A stretch of DNA of 64,000 bases from Myxococcales bacterium (lineage in GTDB: Bacteria > Myxococcota_A > Polyangia > Palsa-1104), in assembly GCA_003170275.1 (NCBI GenBank), contig PNAM01000070.1, positions 4,559-68,558 of the forward strand. The letters are read 5' to 3'. The position numbers and the translations under genes were made by a program. The number at the start of each line of letters is the position of its first letter. Positions within the stretch are counted from its first letter, which is position 1. Positions 48,154 through 57,849 of the stretch are shown here, piece after piece. The notes below the pieces were generated by a model. The model saw only the letters and a program-made list of their open reading frames with translations, was not told where the DNA came from and ran no database searches.

Positions 48154-49455
48154 CTAGAGGGACAAAATCTTGGCGCGGGCGTCGGCGCGGACGTGCTTGA
48201 GCGCGTTCCGGGTATCGAGCACTAGCTTGGCCTTAGCCGCCACCACCTTGTAGTCGATGTTGGAGTGGTCGGTCACCACCACTACGCAGTCGTACTTGTC
48301 GATACCGTCGAGCGGCACCGACTTGAGCGTATGCTCGCCAATGCGCACGGACGCGGCGTATGGATCGTGGTAGCTCACTTCGGCACCCTTGCCTTGTAGC
48401 AGCTCGATGATGTCGAGCGCGGGCGATTCGCGGACGTCGTCGATGTCCTTTTTATAGGCGATTCCGAGGATCAGCACCTTGGCGCCGTTCATGGCCTTGC
48501 GTTGATCGTTGAGCGCGTCCTGGGTCTTCTCGACGACCAAGTGTGGCATGTGCGTATTGATGTCGTCCGCGAGCTCGATGAACCGGGCCTCGTACTTGAG
48601 GGTCTTCAGCTTCCAGGAGAGATAGAGCGGGTCGACGGGGATGCAGTGGCCGCCGAGGCCCGGTCCCGGGTAAAAGCGCATGAAACCAAAGGGCTTGGTG
48701 GCAGCGGCGTCGATGATCTCCCAGGTGTTGAGCCCGAGCTTGTGGCACATGATTGCGACCTCGTTCACGAGGCCGATGTTGACTGCGCGGAAGGTGTTCT
48801 CGAGCAGCTTCACCATTTCGGCTGCATCGGTCGAACCCACCGGCACCAGGTGCTCGAGGACCTCGCCGTACATCGTCTGGATCGCCTCGAGGCAGCGGGG
48901 CGTGGTGCCGCCAACGACCTTGGGCGTGTTCTTGGTGTGCCATTTCTCGTTGCCCGGATCGACGCGCTCCGGCGAGAAGCAGAGGAAGTAGTCCTCACCC
49001 ACTTTCAGCCCCGACTCCGAGAGCTTCGGCAGGAGGATCTCTCGCGTGAAGCCGGGAAAGGTGGTCGATTCGAGGATGATCAGCATGTCTTTGTGGAGGT
49101 GAGCCTTCAGATCCTCGGCCGCCATCATGATGAAGCCGTTGTCCGGCTCCTTGGTCTTGTTGAGCGGCGTCGGAACGCAGATGATGACCACGTCCGCCTC
49201 CCCGAGCACCTTTGGGTCGGTCGACGCAGTCAGCTTTCCCGATTGAACGAGCGGGGCGAGCACGTCATCGGAGATGTCTCCGATGTACGATTTCTGCGCC
49301 AGCACGCTCTTCACTTTCGCTTCGTGCTTGTCGTAGCCGGTCGTGTGGAATCCCGCCATGGCCATCTCCGTGCACAACGGCAGGCCGACATAGCCGATAC
49401 CGATCACAGCGACCTTGGCGTCGTGGCGTTTGATCTTTTCGAGCAACGTGGCCAT
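48154..49455 (-). CDS. UDP-sugar 6-dehydrogenase (WbpA/WecC family)
   Basis: A 433-residue enzyme that oxidises a UDP-hexosamine (UDP-GlcNAc or UDP-ManNAc type) to the uronic acid for polysaccharide synthesis. It has the NAD loop VAVIGIGYVGLPLCTEMAMAG, VIICVPTPLNKTKEPD, and FCFSPERVDPGN-type spacing, the catalytic Cys in GPGLGGHCIPVDPLYLSW, and the C-terminal GIAYKKDIDDVRESPALDI. Relatives of the WbpA/VipA type share the CxPERVDPGN block. It lies downstream of a CpsB-like phosphatase gene, which fits an exopolysaccharide or capsule unit. Confidence 0.92.
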   Translation of the reverse strand: MATLLEKIKRHDAKVAVIGIGYVGLPLCTEMAMAGFHTTGYDKHEAKVKSVLAQKSYIGDISDDVLAPLVQSGKLTASTDPKVLGEADVVIICVPTPLNKTKEPDNGFIMMAAEDLKAHLHKDMLIILESTTFPGFTREILLPKLSESGLKVGEDYFLCFSPERVDPGNEKWHTKNTPKVVGGTTPRCLEAIQTMYGEVLEHLVPVGSTDAAEMVKLLENTFRAVNIGLVNEVAIMCHKLGLNTWEIIDAAATKPFGFMRFYPGPGLGGHCIPVDPLYLSWKLKTLKYEARFIELADDINTHMPHLVVEKTQDALNDQRKAMNGAKVLILGIAYKKDIDDVRESPALDIIELLQGKGAEVSYHDPYAASVRIGEHTLKSVPLDGIDKYDCVVVVTDHSNIDYKVVAAKAKLVLDTRNALKHVRADARAKILSL

Positions 49456-49499
49456 TCAGTGTCTCCTCGAGGTACGGGGGTCGTTCACACCAGTATTTT

Positions 49500-50222
49500 T
49501 CAGTCTGGAAGCTCGCCGTTCAAGATGCGACGCGGATTCTCGTCTAGCAAGCGCTGCACGGCCGCGTCCCCGCAGCGTTTTCGGATCCAGGCAATACCCG
49601 CCCCCGCGGCGCGCGCATCCGCGACCGAGTGGACGTCGGTGGCCGCGGCGTGGGCCAGGCCTTCCTCGACCAGCCGGCGCGCGTGCGTGCACTGGGGCTT
49701 GCCGTGCGCGCCGTCGAGCGCACCCAGGTCGATGACCATCGCGCAGGTGCGCGACAGCGCTTCGTAACGGGCGAAGTTGCGGTCCCAGAACGAAGAATAC
49801 CGCTCGGGGTGGGCGAGCGTCGGCAGCAGTCCCTTGAGCCGGATCTGAAACATCGTGTCTTCGATGCGCGGGGGCGCCACCTGGACGTTGATCTCGACGA
49901 GGAACGCCTTCGCGCCAGTGTAGGTCGGCTGCTCGCTCTTCGGCCAACGCTCGAGGAACAGCTCGTCCCAGAAGTTCTCGGCTCCGAGCAGCAGCTGCAG
50001 CGTGCTCTGCCGGGCGATCAACGCCGCCTGCACCTGGGCATAGGCGGCGTCGATGGCGGTGCGCGTCGGCAGGAACTGTCCGACCTTCTGATGGGGCGTC
50101 GCGCACACCGTGTCGAAGCCCATCTTCGCAAGGATCGAGGTCAGCTCCATCGACTCGTCGAGCGCTTTGACGCCGTCATCCAGCCCGGGAAGGACGTGCG
50201 AGTGGAGATCGACGAAACCCAT
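49500..50222 (-). CDS. CpsB/CapC-type PHP-domain tyrosine phosphatase
   Basis: A 240-residue PHP-fold metallophosphatase. It begins VDLHSHVLPGLDDGVKALDESMEL, whose His/Asp residues bind manganese. The next conserved His is in VCATPHQKVGQF, followed by GAENFWDE, TLAHPERYSSF and ATDVHSVADA. CpsB/YwqE enzymes dephosphorylate bacterial tyrosine kinases that control exopolysaccharide polymerisation. No BY-kinase is in view. It pairs with the nucleotide-sugar dehydrogenase 44 bases downstream. Confidence 0.88.
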   Translation of the reverse strand: MGFVDLHSHVLPGLDDGVKALDESMELTSILAKMGFDTVCATPHQKVGQFLPTRTAIDAAYAQVQAALIARQSTLQLLLGAENFWDELFLERWPKSEQPTYTGAKAFLVEINVQVAPPRIEDTMFQIRLKGLLPTLAHPERYSSFWDRNFARYEALSRTCAMVIDLGALDGAHGKPQCTHARRLVEEGLAHAAATDVHSVADARAAGAGIAWIRKRCGDAAVQRLLDENPRRILNGELPD

Positions 50223-50380
50223 CAGGAGCCTCCCATTTTAGCGACCAGCCGGATTGGTTCAAGCGAGGATCGCAGCAACCGTGCATCTCCTCGGTGAGCC
50301 GTCCGACGCGGCCGCTCGCACTCAGGGATGAGCCCAGATCGGTTCCCCGGTTCGTCCGTTGGTACGAGAGAAAGGACAGC

Positions 50381-51121
50381 ATGGCACATCAGGAAAATTC
50401 CGTACTGTTTTCGCTGCGCGAGCTGCGCACGCTCGAATCCGACCGCGTGCGGGGGGAGGAGGAGGCCGAGGAGGCTCGCCACCTCGCGGCGCGGCGGGCG
50501 CGTGAGGCGGAGGTCCGGCGCGCGGAGGAGCTCGAGCATGCGCGACGGGCGGCAGACCAGGAGCGCGAGCGGGCGATCCAGCGCGAGCGCGAACGGCAAG
50601 CCCTCGAAGGCCGGCTGCGCCTCGAGGAGGCCGAGCGACTGGCGCATATCGAGGCGACCGCTCGTGTGGAGCAGACTCGCATCGAGGCCGAGGCGCGTGC
50701 GCGCGTGAACCGCAAGCCGGCGCCACTCGGGGCGATGGCGGCCGGCGCGCTGGCGCTGGTGCTCGGGGCGGCGGGCTTGATCGGGTACCTGGTGCACACC
50801 CACAACCTCGAGCTCGCGCACCAGCAGGCCGTCCTGCACAAGCAGTCCGAGGACGCGCGGATCGCGCTGCAGGCGCGCAACGATGCCGAAATGCGCCGGC
50901 TGCAGAGGGAGAAGGATGACCTCGACCAGCTGCTGAAAAAGGCCAAGAGCGACGCTGACCGGGCGGTCATTTTGAACAAACTCAAGGAAAACGCGGTCAA
51001 ACGCCGCCACGACGGACCCCGCCTGCCGGCGTCCGCAACCCCCGGATCGAGCAAGCCCGCCGGTCTCCAGATAGATCCGGACGACGTGTTCGGCTTCGAC
51101 AAGCTCAAGCTCGACAAGTAG
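50381..51121 (+). CDS. Coiled-coil membrane protein with ENSVLFSL motif (paralogue A)
   Basis: A 246-residue protein. The ATG at 50381 follows AAAGGA and is preferred over longer frames. Residues 5-12 are ENSVLFSL, then RELRTLESDRVRGEEEAEEA leads into a long charged coiled coil to residue 110. A membrane helix (AAGALALVLGAAGLIGYLV, residues 116-134) is followed by THNLELAHQQA and a second coiled coil, ending FGFDKLKLDK. The long N-terminal arm has no signal peptide and is probably cytoplasmic, with the C-terminal part periplasmic. It is a tandem paralogue of the next gene. The motif also occurs in the GltJ/AgmX-like linker at residues 258-265. Confidence 0.8.
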   Translation: MAHQENSVLFSLRELRTLESDRVRGEEEAEEARHLAARRAREAEVRRAEELEHARRAADQERERAIQRERERQALEGRLRLEEAERLAHIEATARVEQTRIEAEARARVNRKPAPLGAMAAGALALVLGAAGLIGYLVHTHNLELAHQQAVLHKQSEDARIALQARNDAEMRRLQREKDDLDQLLKKAKSDADRAVILNKLKENAVKRRHDGPRLPASATPGSSKPAGLQIDPDDVFGFDKLKLDK

Positions 51122-51233
51122 TTACTTCGTATGCCGCACCCTTGAAGTGCCAAAAGGCGTGTGCTAAACCTTGCCCATAGGGTGATCCTTCGTGGATTGC
51201 TCTGTGACCATACCCTGGTAAGGAGCGTTCGAG

Positions 51234-51977
51234 ATGGCCGAGCGTCGTGAAAACTCCGTCCTCTTCTCGTTGCGCGAGTTGCGCACCATCGAGGAGGATC
51301 GCGTAAAAGGCGAGGAGGAGGCGGAACGCGCCCGCATTGATGCGGAGAAGCGCGCCCGCGAAGACGAAATCCGACGCGCCAAAGAGGCCGAAGAGGCCAA
51401 GGTTCGCGCCGAGCAGGACCGGATCCGCCGCGATCAGGACGAGCGCGAGCGCGCCGATCGCGAAGGGCAGCTGCGGTTGCAGGAGTCCGAGCGACGCGCG
51501 CAGATCGAGGCGGCGTCCAGGCTCGAGCAGACGCGCATCGAGGCCGAAGCGCGCGCGCGCATGGAGGGGAAGAAGTTTCCCATCGGCGCGGTGGTCGGCG
51601 GCGTCATCGGGCTCATCGTCGTCGCTGGCGGCGTGATGGGCTACCTCGTGCACACGCACAACGTCGAGCTCGCGCAGCAGCAAGCGGCGATGAAGGCCGA
51701 GGCCGACGAGCAGGCGAAGAAGGTCAAGGCTGCGGCGGACGCCGAGATCGCCAAGGCTAAGAAGGAGTACGGCGAGCTCTCGGCGCAGCTCGACAACACC
51801 AAGGACGAGGCCGAGAAGGCCAAGCTGCGCGCCCGCATGGAAGCCGCCAGCCAGCGTGCTTCGCGTCCGTCCGGGCCGTCGCACGCCAAGGCGGCGGACG
51901 ACTCGCCGAAGACCCCGGCCAAGCCGAAGATCAAGACCGACACCAGCGATCCGCTCGGTGGTCTGCCCGGGCTGTAA
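51234..51977 (+). CDS. Coiled-coil membrane protein with ENSVLFSL motif (paralogue B)
   Basis: A 247-residue paralogue of the preceding protein. Residues 6-13 are ENSVLFSL, followed by RELRTIEEDRVKGEEEAERA and a coiled coil. The membrane helix (VVGGVIGLIVVAGGVMGYLV) lies near 118-137, then THNVELAQQQA, a coiled coil and a Ser/Pro/Lys tail ending DPLGGLPGL. An AAGGAG site precedes the ATG. The shared architecture, the identical motif and GYLVHTHN after the helix show a tandem duplication that has diverged in sequence. The function is unknown. Confidence 0.8.
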   Translation: MAERRENSVLFSLRELRTIEEDRVKGEEEAERARIDAEKRAREDEIRRAKEAEEAKVRAEQDRIRRDQDERERADREGQLRLQESERRAQIEAASRLEQTRIEAEARARMEGKKFPIGAVVGGVIGLIVVAGGVMGYLVHTHNVELAQQQAAMKAEADEQAKKVKAAADAEIAKAKKEYGELSAQLDNTKDEAEKAKLRARMEAASQRASRPSGPSHAKAADDSPKTPAKPKIKTDTSDPLGGLPGL

Positions 51978-51984
51978 GACCTGC

Positions 51985-52015
51985 TTGCGTTTCCCTCCGC
52001 TCCTCGTGCTATAAG
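51985..52015 (+). promoter_or_regulatory. Promoter of tRNA-Cys (TTGCGT - 19 - TATAAG)
   Basis: TTGCGT at 51985-51990 and TATAAG at 52010-52015 precede the tRNA by 14 bases. The 19-base spacer is long, but the -10 is close to consensus. Confidence 0.5.
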
Positions 52016-52029
52016 TTCGCTCGCCTATC

Positions 52030-52105
52030 GGTGCCGTCGCCAAGCTGGTAAGGCAACGGACTGCAAATCCGTCATTCCCCGGTTCAAATCCGGGCGGCAC
52101 CTCCA
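52030..52105 (+). tRNA. tRNA-Cys (anticodon GCA)
   Basis: A complete cloverleaf: acceptor stem GGTGCCG/CGGCACC, anticodon stem ACGGA/TCCGT with loop CTGCAAA (anticodon GCA at 52063-52065), and T-arm CCCGGTTCAAATCCGGG. The discriminator is T, as required for Cys, and the 3' CCA is encoded at 52103-52105. It sits between the ENSVLFSL paralogue and the YkgJ-like gene, with its own promoter. Confidence 0.95.
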
Positions 52106-52123
52106 CCCAAGAGCAGCACGAAC

Positions 52124-52423
52124 ATGACGTTCGATTGTCAGGCCTGCGGGGCCTGTTGTTACGGCCCCGAGGCGTACGTGGCGGTCACCACGACCGACCT
52201 GTGCCGCATGTCTCCGACGGTGCAGGGCCGCTATGTGCGCCCCACTGGCGACGGGCGGCGCTACCTCAAGATGGTGCACGGCCACTGCGCGGCGCTGCAC
52301 GCGAGGCAGGGCCACTTCTCGTGTCGCATGTACGCGATGCGACCGCAGCCGTGCCACGAGGTCGAAGCGGGATCGCGCGAGTGTCTGGACGCGCGGCGGC
52401 GGCGCGGGATCGACGCGGAGTAG
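52124..52423 (+). CDS. YkgJ-type Cys-cluster protein
   Basis: A 99-residue protein of the YkgJ/UPF0153 zinc- or iron-chelating family. The signature CQACGACCYGPEAYV is at the N-terminus, and more Cys follow in HGHCAALHA, HFSCRMYAMRPQPCHEVEAGSREC. There is no signal peptide. It is 18 bases after tRNA-Cys and probably read from the same transcript. The family has no proven biochemical role, but a metal cluster is likely. Confidence 0.88.
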   Translation: MTFDCQACGACCYGPEAYVAVTTTDLCRMSPTVQGRYVRPTGDGRRYLKMVHGHCAALHARQGHFSCRMYAMRPQPCHEVEAGSRECLDARRRRGIDAE

Positions 52424-52427
52424 CGCG

Positions 52428-53108
52428 CTATCGCTGGAGCTTTGCTTTGACCGAGGTCGGATCGGTCGGCGGCTGGAGCGGAGTCGCCGGCGTGGGCCGG
52501 ACCACCGGGTGCAGGTATCCGAGCCGGTGCATCTCGTTGATCCGCTGGCGCAGCGCATGGACGAAGCCCGAGGCGGTGCGCATGACGATGCGGTTGATGG
52601 CGCTCTTGGGCGCCGGCAGATCGGGCTCGGCCACCAGCTCGTAGGTCACCGCCGCCTTGCCCGCCGCCCACGGCTCGATGTAGATCGATCCGAGATACGC
52701 CTTCATCGAGCCGTGCACCATGTCGAAGCGGACGCGGTAGATGTCGCCGGCGAGCTTTTCCTGCGTGTAGCGCGCCTCGACCCGCGTGGTGCCGACCGGC
52801 CAGGGCAGCTCCGCGGTGGTCTCGACCAGCGCCTGGTTTCCCGAGGACGACACGACGGTCGAGCCGCGCACCTTGGGCAGGTAGTCCTTCCACTTGCCGA
52901 AGTCGACGGCGACGCGGAAGACCTCCTCGGGCGTGGCGTCGAACACGCCGATCGCCTTGCCGCGCTCGAGCCCGCCCTGGTACGGGTCGGAGAAGACCAG
53001 CACGTCATAACGCGCGAGCTCTGCGAGGCGTTGCGAGTCCAGCGACGGGCGGGCCAGCGCGGTCGAGCTCAACAGGCCCACGAACAAGAGAGAGAGAGTG
53101 CGCGACAT
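52428..53108 (-). CDS. Exported SRPBCC/START-like protein
   Basis: A 226-residue protein with a signal peptide (SLLFVGLLSSTALA). The mature part has the START/SRPBCC (polyketide cyclase) pattern: an opening VFDATPEEVFRVAVDFGKWKDYLPKVRGSTVVSS, beta strands (ALVETTAELPWPVGTTRVEARY) and a C-terminal helix (AINRIVMRTASGFVHALRQRINEM). The fold binds a lipid or other hydrophobic ligand, here in the periplasm. It is convergent with the YkgJ-like gene. Confidence 0.8.
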   Translation of the reverse strand: MSRTLSLLFVGLLSSTALARPSLDSQRLAELARYDVLVFSDPYQGGLERGKAIGVFDATPEEVFRVAVDFGKWKDYLPKVRGSTVVSSSGNQALVETTAELPWPVGTTRVEARYTQEKLAGDIYRVRFDMVHGSMKAYLGSIYIEPWAAGKAAVTYELVAEPDLPAPKSAINRIVMRTASGFVHALRQRINEMHRLGYLHPVVRPTPATPLQPPTDPTSVKAKLQR

Positions 53109-53198
53109 ATAACTGGTGAAGGGTAACAGACTCCGCGTCGCCCAGCAACGTGGCGTGCGTCACCCTGGACGCGGGGTTTGCCCTCCCCCAGTCCTCCT

Positions 53199-55457
53199 TT
53201 AGATGGAGCCGTCCGGTGGCCGGTGGGGCGCGGGCGGGCGCGGTTCGCGCGGGCGCGGCTTGAGCACCGGATGGGCGGGCGCGCCCCCCACCTTGAGGTA
53301 GTACGCGGCCATGTCGTACTCGAAGAACGCCATCATGTCGGTGTCGAGCACCTGCTTCCACAGGTGCTTGGCGTCGTCGCTCTTGCCGTCGGCCACCGCG
53401 CGCATGCCGCGGTAGAACGCGCTCTCGGCCTTGCGCGCGGGCGTGTCGGCGTGCGAGAGCAGGGTGGCCTCGCTCTCGCGTCCGGTGGCCCAGCGTGCGA
53501 GGTCGTCGTACCACTTGCCTCCGTCGGTGGACTGCAGGTACGCGGTGGCCAGCGGGTCGGCCGGCTCGCCGGCGCGGCGCGCCAGATCGACGATCCACAG
53601 CGAGCAGTAGACCTTGAGGTAGTCGGTGACCTCGTTGCGGCCGAGCGCGCGATGGTAGGCGTCGAGCGCTTCTTCCAGCTCGCCGCGCGCCACCAGCCAG
53701 GCGATCACGTCGGCGTAGGTCGAGCCGCGATCGGGCGCCGCGTCGATCGCTTTCTGAAACGAATCGAGCGAGGCCTCGCGCTCGCCGTTCTGGTACAGGA
53801 GCTTGGCCTTCTCGAGCCCCGACTCGGCGAGCGCCTCGGGCGTCAGGCCGTAGCCGATCAGCACGTCCCAGTCGGCGAGCGCGGCCTTGCGCACGGTGGT
53901 CGCGCCCTCGGCGTCGCTGGCCACCTCGAGCGCGTCGGCCATCTGTCGCCGCAGCTTGGCGCGCCACCACAACTGGTTGCCCTTGTCGAGGTTGAGCTCG
54001 GGCAGGTTGGTGGCGCGATCGAACAGCGCCGCCGCCTCCTTGCCGTCGCCCTTCTTCAAGCGGATCTGCGCGTCGAGCTCGAGCGACTGTGGCGTCGGCT
54101 GCAGCGCGATCGACCGCTCGAGGTAGTGCTGCGCGTCCTTCAGGTGGCCGGCGTTGTAGTAGCCGCGCCCGACCTCGAACAGCGCGTCCGCCATCGACGG
54201 GCGCAGGTGCTTGTCGGGGAAGCGCTTCTCGACCTGCGCGTGAAACGCCTCGACCTTCTTGAGCTGCGTGTCGAGCTCGCCGAGGTTGAGGTTCTCGTCG
54301 CTGACGACCTGCATGAGGCGCGCCTGGTAGAGCCGCCCGAGCAGCTCCCAGGCCTCCAGGCGGCCCGGCTCGAGCCGCACCGCTTCCTCGAAGTTCTTCA
54401 GCGCGACCACCAGCTGCGCGGGCTCGAGCGAGGCGGCGAACCGGCCGGCGCAGATGCGCGGCTCGGACGCTTGCGGAAAGCGCCGCGCGCCATCGCGACA
54501 GATGCGCAGCGCCACGTCGGCGTCGGCGCGTCCCTGCTGCGCGAACTGCGCCGCCAGCTTGACGGTGTCCTCCGCCTGCGCGGTCTTGTCGTTCACCTTC
54601 TCGACCAGCGAGCGCAGCGGCACGTCGTCGGTGGGCTGGCCCTTGAGCTTGGAGAGCTGGGCGAGCGCCTCGTCGGGCCGCGAGATGCGCAGGTACAGCC
54701 GCGCCAGCTCGTAGGCGATCCCCGGGCGGCCCGAGCTCTTGATCAGCTCGCCCAGATCGGCGCCGCGGCGCAAGCGGCGGTTGAACAGGCCGAGCTCGCC
54801 CGAGCCGTTCTTGCGGTCGAGGTACAGCCCGGCGAGCTGGTCGACCACGAACGCCGACGGCCACAACTGCGCCGCCGCTTCGAGATCGTCGATCACGTTC
54901 TCGCGCCCGTCGATGGCGGTCGACGGATCGTCGCTCGCCGCCGTACCGCCCGAGCGCAGCCAGCCCGAGACCTGTTCGTAGCGCTCGCGCACGGTGGTCG
55001 CCGCCTTGGCGTCGGAGAGCGTGACCTCGGCGGTGAGCGCGACGATCACTTCCTTGTGGCCGCCGCGGCGGCTGAACGCCTTCTCGAGGCGCGCGCAGGC
55101 GGTGGCGAGCAGCGGATCGTTGATGCGCCCGCCGAGCTCGCTCGCGTCGTACAGCGTGAGCGCCTGGCGCAGAAACTCGAACGCCTCCTCGAGGTGGTTG
55201 CCCTCGAGCGCCTGGTTCACCTCGGCGAGCAGGTAGCCCTCGAGCGCCACGCGCCGGCCGGCGCGGTCGGGTGTGTCGATGCCCAGCGCGTCGTAGTCGG
55301 CGCGCGCCGCCGCGTACTCCTCCTCCGAAGCGATGCGCGGACCGATGGCGGCGGGCGGCGCCTTGACCGCCGCAGCCGCAGGATGTGTGGCAGCCGGTCC
55401 GCACGCCCCGAGGAAGAGCAGGGGCAGGACCGTCGCGAGGATCGCAGCTCTTTGCAT
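53199..55457 (-). CDS. Large TPR lipoprotein
   Basis: A 752-residue lipoprotein (lipobox LGAC) with an Ala-rich spacer. Almost the whole chain is helical repeats of TPR/Sel1 style (EQVSGWLRSGG, ELARLYLRISRPDEALAQLSKLKG, LVVALKNFEEAVRLEPGRLEAWELLGRLYQARLM, GYYNAGHLKDAQHYLERSIAL, GELEEALDAYHRALGRN). The start at 55457 begins the lipoprotein signal; the upstream frame adds nothing signal-like. TPR lipoproteins of this size usually scaffold outer-membrane complexes. It is divergent from lysC across 67 bases, and no partner is visible. Confidence 0.82.
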   Translation of the reverse strand: MQRAAILATVLPLLFLGACGPAATHPAAAAVKAPPAAIGPRIASEEEYAAARADYDALGIDTPDRAGRRVALEGYLLAEVNQALEGNHLEEAFEFLRQALTLYDASELGGRINDPLLATACARLEKAFSRRGGHKEVIVALTAEVTLSDAKAATTVRERYEQVSGWLRSGGTAASDDPSTAIDGRENVIDDLEAAAQLWPSAFVVDQLAGLYLDRKNGSGELGLFNRRLRRGADLGELIKSSGRPGIAYELARLYLRISRPDEALAQLSKLKGQPTDDVPLRSLVEKVNDKTAQAEDTVKLAAQFAQQGRADADVALRICRDGARRFPQASEPRICAGRFAASLEPAQLVVALKNFEEAVRLEPGRLEAWELLGRLYQARLMQVVSDENLNLGELDTQLKKVEAFHAQVEKRFPDKHLRPSMADALFEVGRGYYNAGHLKDAQHYLERSIALQPTPQSLELDAQIRLKKGDGKEAAALFDRATNLPELNLDKGNQLWWRAKLRRQMADALEVASDAEGATTVRKAALADWDVLIGYGLTPEALAESGLEKAKLLYQNGEREASLDSFQKAIDAAPDRGSTYADVIAWLVARGELEEALDAYHRALGRNEVTDYLKVYCSLWIVDLARRAGEPADPLATAYLQSTDGGKWYDDLARWATGRESEATLLSHADTPARKAESAFYRGMRAVADGKSDDAKHLWKQVLDTDMMAFFEYDMAAYYLKVGGAPAHPVLKPRPREPRPPAPHRPPDGSI

Positions 55458-55524
55458 GTGAGCGAAGTCTAGCGCGGGTATGATAGGCAAGGAAGGGGAT
55501 CGGAGTCCCCGGCGGATAAGGTGT

Positions 55525-56670
<1,146 letters not shown>

Positions 56671-56673
<3 letters not shown>

Positions 56674-56679
56674 TACAAT
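56671..56679 (+). promoter_or_regulatory. Extended -10 element TGaTACAAT at the lysC stop
   Basis: The TGA stop of lysC supplies the TGn of an extended -10 (TACAAT at 56674-56679). Six bases remain before the patatin ATG at 56686, with no room for a leader. Confidence 0.45.
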
Positions 56680-56685
56680 AACGAG

Positions 56686-57849
56686 ATGACCGTCCCGTCG
56701 CCGCCGGGGAGCGTACGCACGGCGCTGTGCTGCTGCGGCGGCGGCGTCACCGGCGGCATGTACGAGATCGGCGCGCTGGCGGCGCTCGACGACTTCTTCG
56801 CGCCGCCCGATCCGGCGGCCGGCAGCGCCGAGGGTGGGCGCGCGTTCAGCGTCAACGACTTCGACGTCTACGTCGGCACCTCGGCCGGCGCGTTTCTGGC
56901 CACCGTGCTCGCGTCCGGGATGCGCATCCGCCGCCTGTTTCGCGCCATCCTCGAGGACGATGAGTCGATGCTGCCGGCGCGCCGCACCGACATCTTCCGC
57001 TTCGACGTGCGGCAGGGCCTGGGCATCCTTCGCGATCTGGCCGGCGTGCTCCTGTCGGCGGCGGCGCGCTCGGCGCGGCGGCAGTTCGTGATGCCCGGCG
57101 AGCTGGTGGGCGATCTGCTCGACGTGCTGCCGGCGGGCATCTTCTCGCTGCGCCACTACGAGAAGTACCTGGAGAATTTTCTCAAGTTCCACGCGCTGCC
57201 GCTGCGCTTCACCGAGGTCAAGCGCGAGCTGTACGTGACCGCCAACGATCTCGACTCGGGCCACCGCGCGATCTTCGGACAGGGCGCGCTCGCGGATGCG
57301 CCGCTCGCCAAGGCCATCTGCGCCTCGTCGGCGATCCCGCTGTTCTTCGAGCCGGTGCGCTACGAAGGGCGCGACTACATCGACGGCGCCGTCGGCAAGA
57401 CCGCGCACGCAGACATCGCGCTGGCGCGCGGCGCGGATCTGATCGTGATCGTCAACCCGCTGGTGCCGTTCCGCAACGATCCGGATCGCGAGGAGATGCC
57501 CACGCCGCTGGTCGGCGCCAAGCACATCCGCGACAAGGGGCTGCTGGCGGTCTATGCGCAGTCGGGAAAGATGTCCACGCGCACCAAGCTGCACCAGGGG
57601 ATCCGCCGCTACCGCGCGTCGCACCCGCAGGCGACCATCCTGGTGATCGAGCCGCGCGAGGACGAGGGCGACATGTTCTTGCACAACCCGATGAGCTGGG
57701 AGTCGCGCCGCCGCATGGTGCGCTACGGCTACGAGTCGACCGCGCGCCTGCTGCAGGAGCATCGCGCCGAGTACGAGGCCGCGTTCGGCAAGCACCGCGT
57801 GCGTGTGGACGCGACGCAGCTCCAATCGCCGTGGGAGCTCACGGGATGA
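56686..57849 (+). CDS. Patatin-like phospholipase
   Basis: A 387-residue patatin-fold acyl hydrolase. The oxyanion loop GGGVTGGMYEIGAL is at residues 15-28, the nucleophile Ser lies in VGTSAGAFLATV near residue 67, and the partner Asp is in RDYIDGAVGKTAHAD. The Ser-Asp dyad is intact. There is no signal peptide, so it acts in the cytoplasm or at the inner leaflet. The start follows an extended -10 box. It is coupled by ATGA to a glycerophosphodiesterase, so the two may release fatty acids and then glycerol-3-phosphate from phospholipids. Confidence 0.9.
   Translation: MTVPSPPGSVRTALCCCGGGVTGGMYEIGALAALDDFFAPPDPAAGSAEGGRAFSVNDFDVYVGTSAGAFLATVLASGMRIRRLFRAILEDDESMLPARRTDIFRFDVRQGLGILRDLAGVLLSAAARSARRQFVMPGELVGDLLDVLPAGIFSLRHYEKYLENFLKFHALPLRFTEVKRELYVTANDLDSGHRAIFGQGALADAPLAKAICASSAIPLFFEPVRYEGRDYIDGAVGKTAHADIALARGADLIVIVNPLVPFRNDPDREEMPTPLVGAKHIRDKGLLAVYAQSGKMSTRTKLHQGIRRYRASHPQATILVIEPREDEGDMFLHNPMSWESRRRMVRYGYESTARLLQEHRAEYEAAFGKHRVRVDATQLQSPWELTG

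Noticed and set aside
52030-52423. tRNA-Cys directly before a Cys-cluster protein, read as a functional link
   Set aside because: Adjacency alone is weak; the protein needs about ten Cys and other Cys-rich genes are not near the tRNA. It is probably coincidence.
55496-55511. Hairpin GGGGA/TCCCC before lysC as an attenuator or riboswitch
   Set aside because: Only a 5-base stem in a leader of under 50 bases; too small for a lysine riboswitch and no leader peptide is seen.
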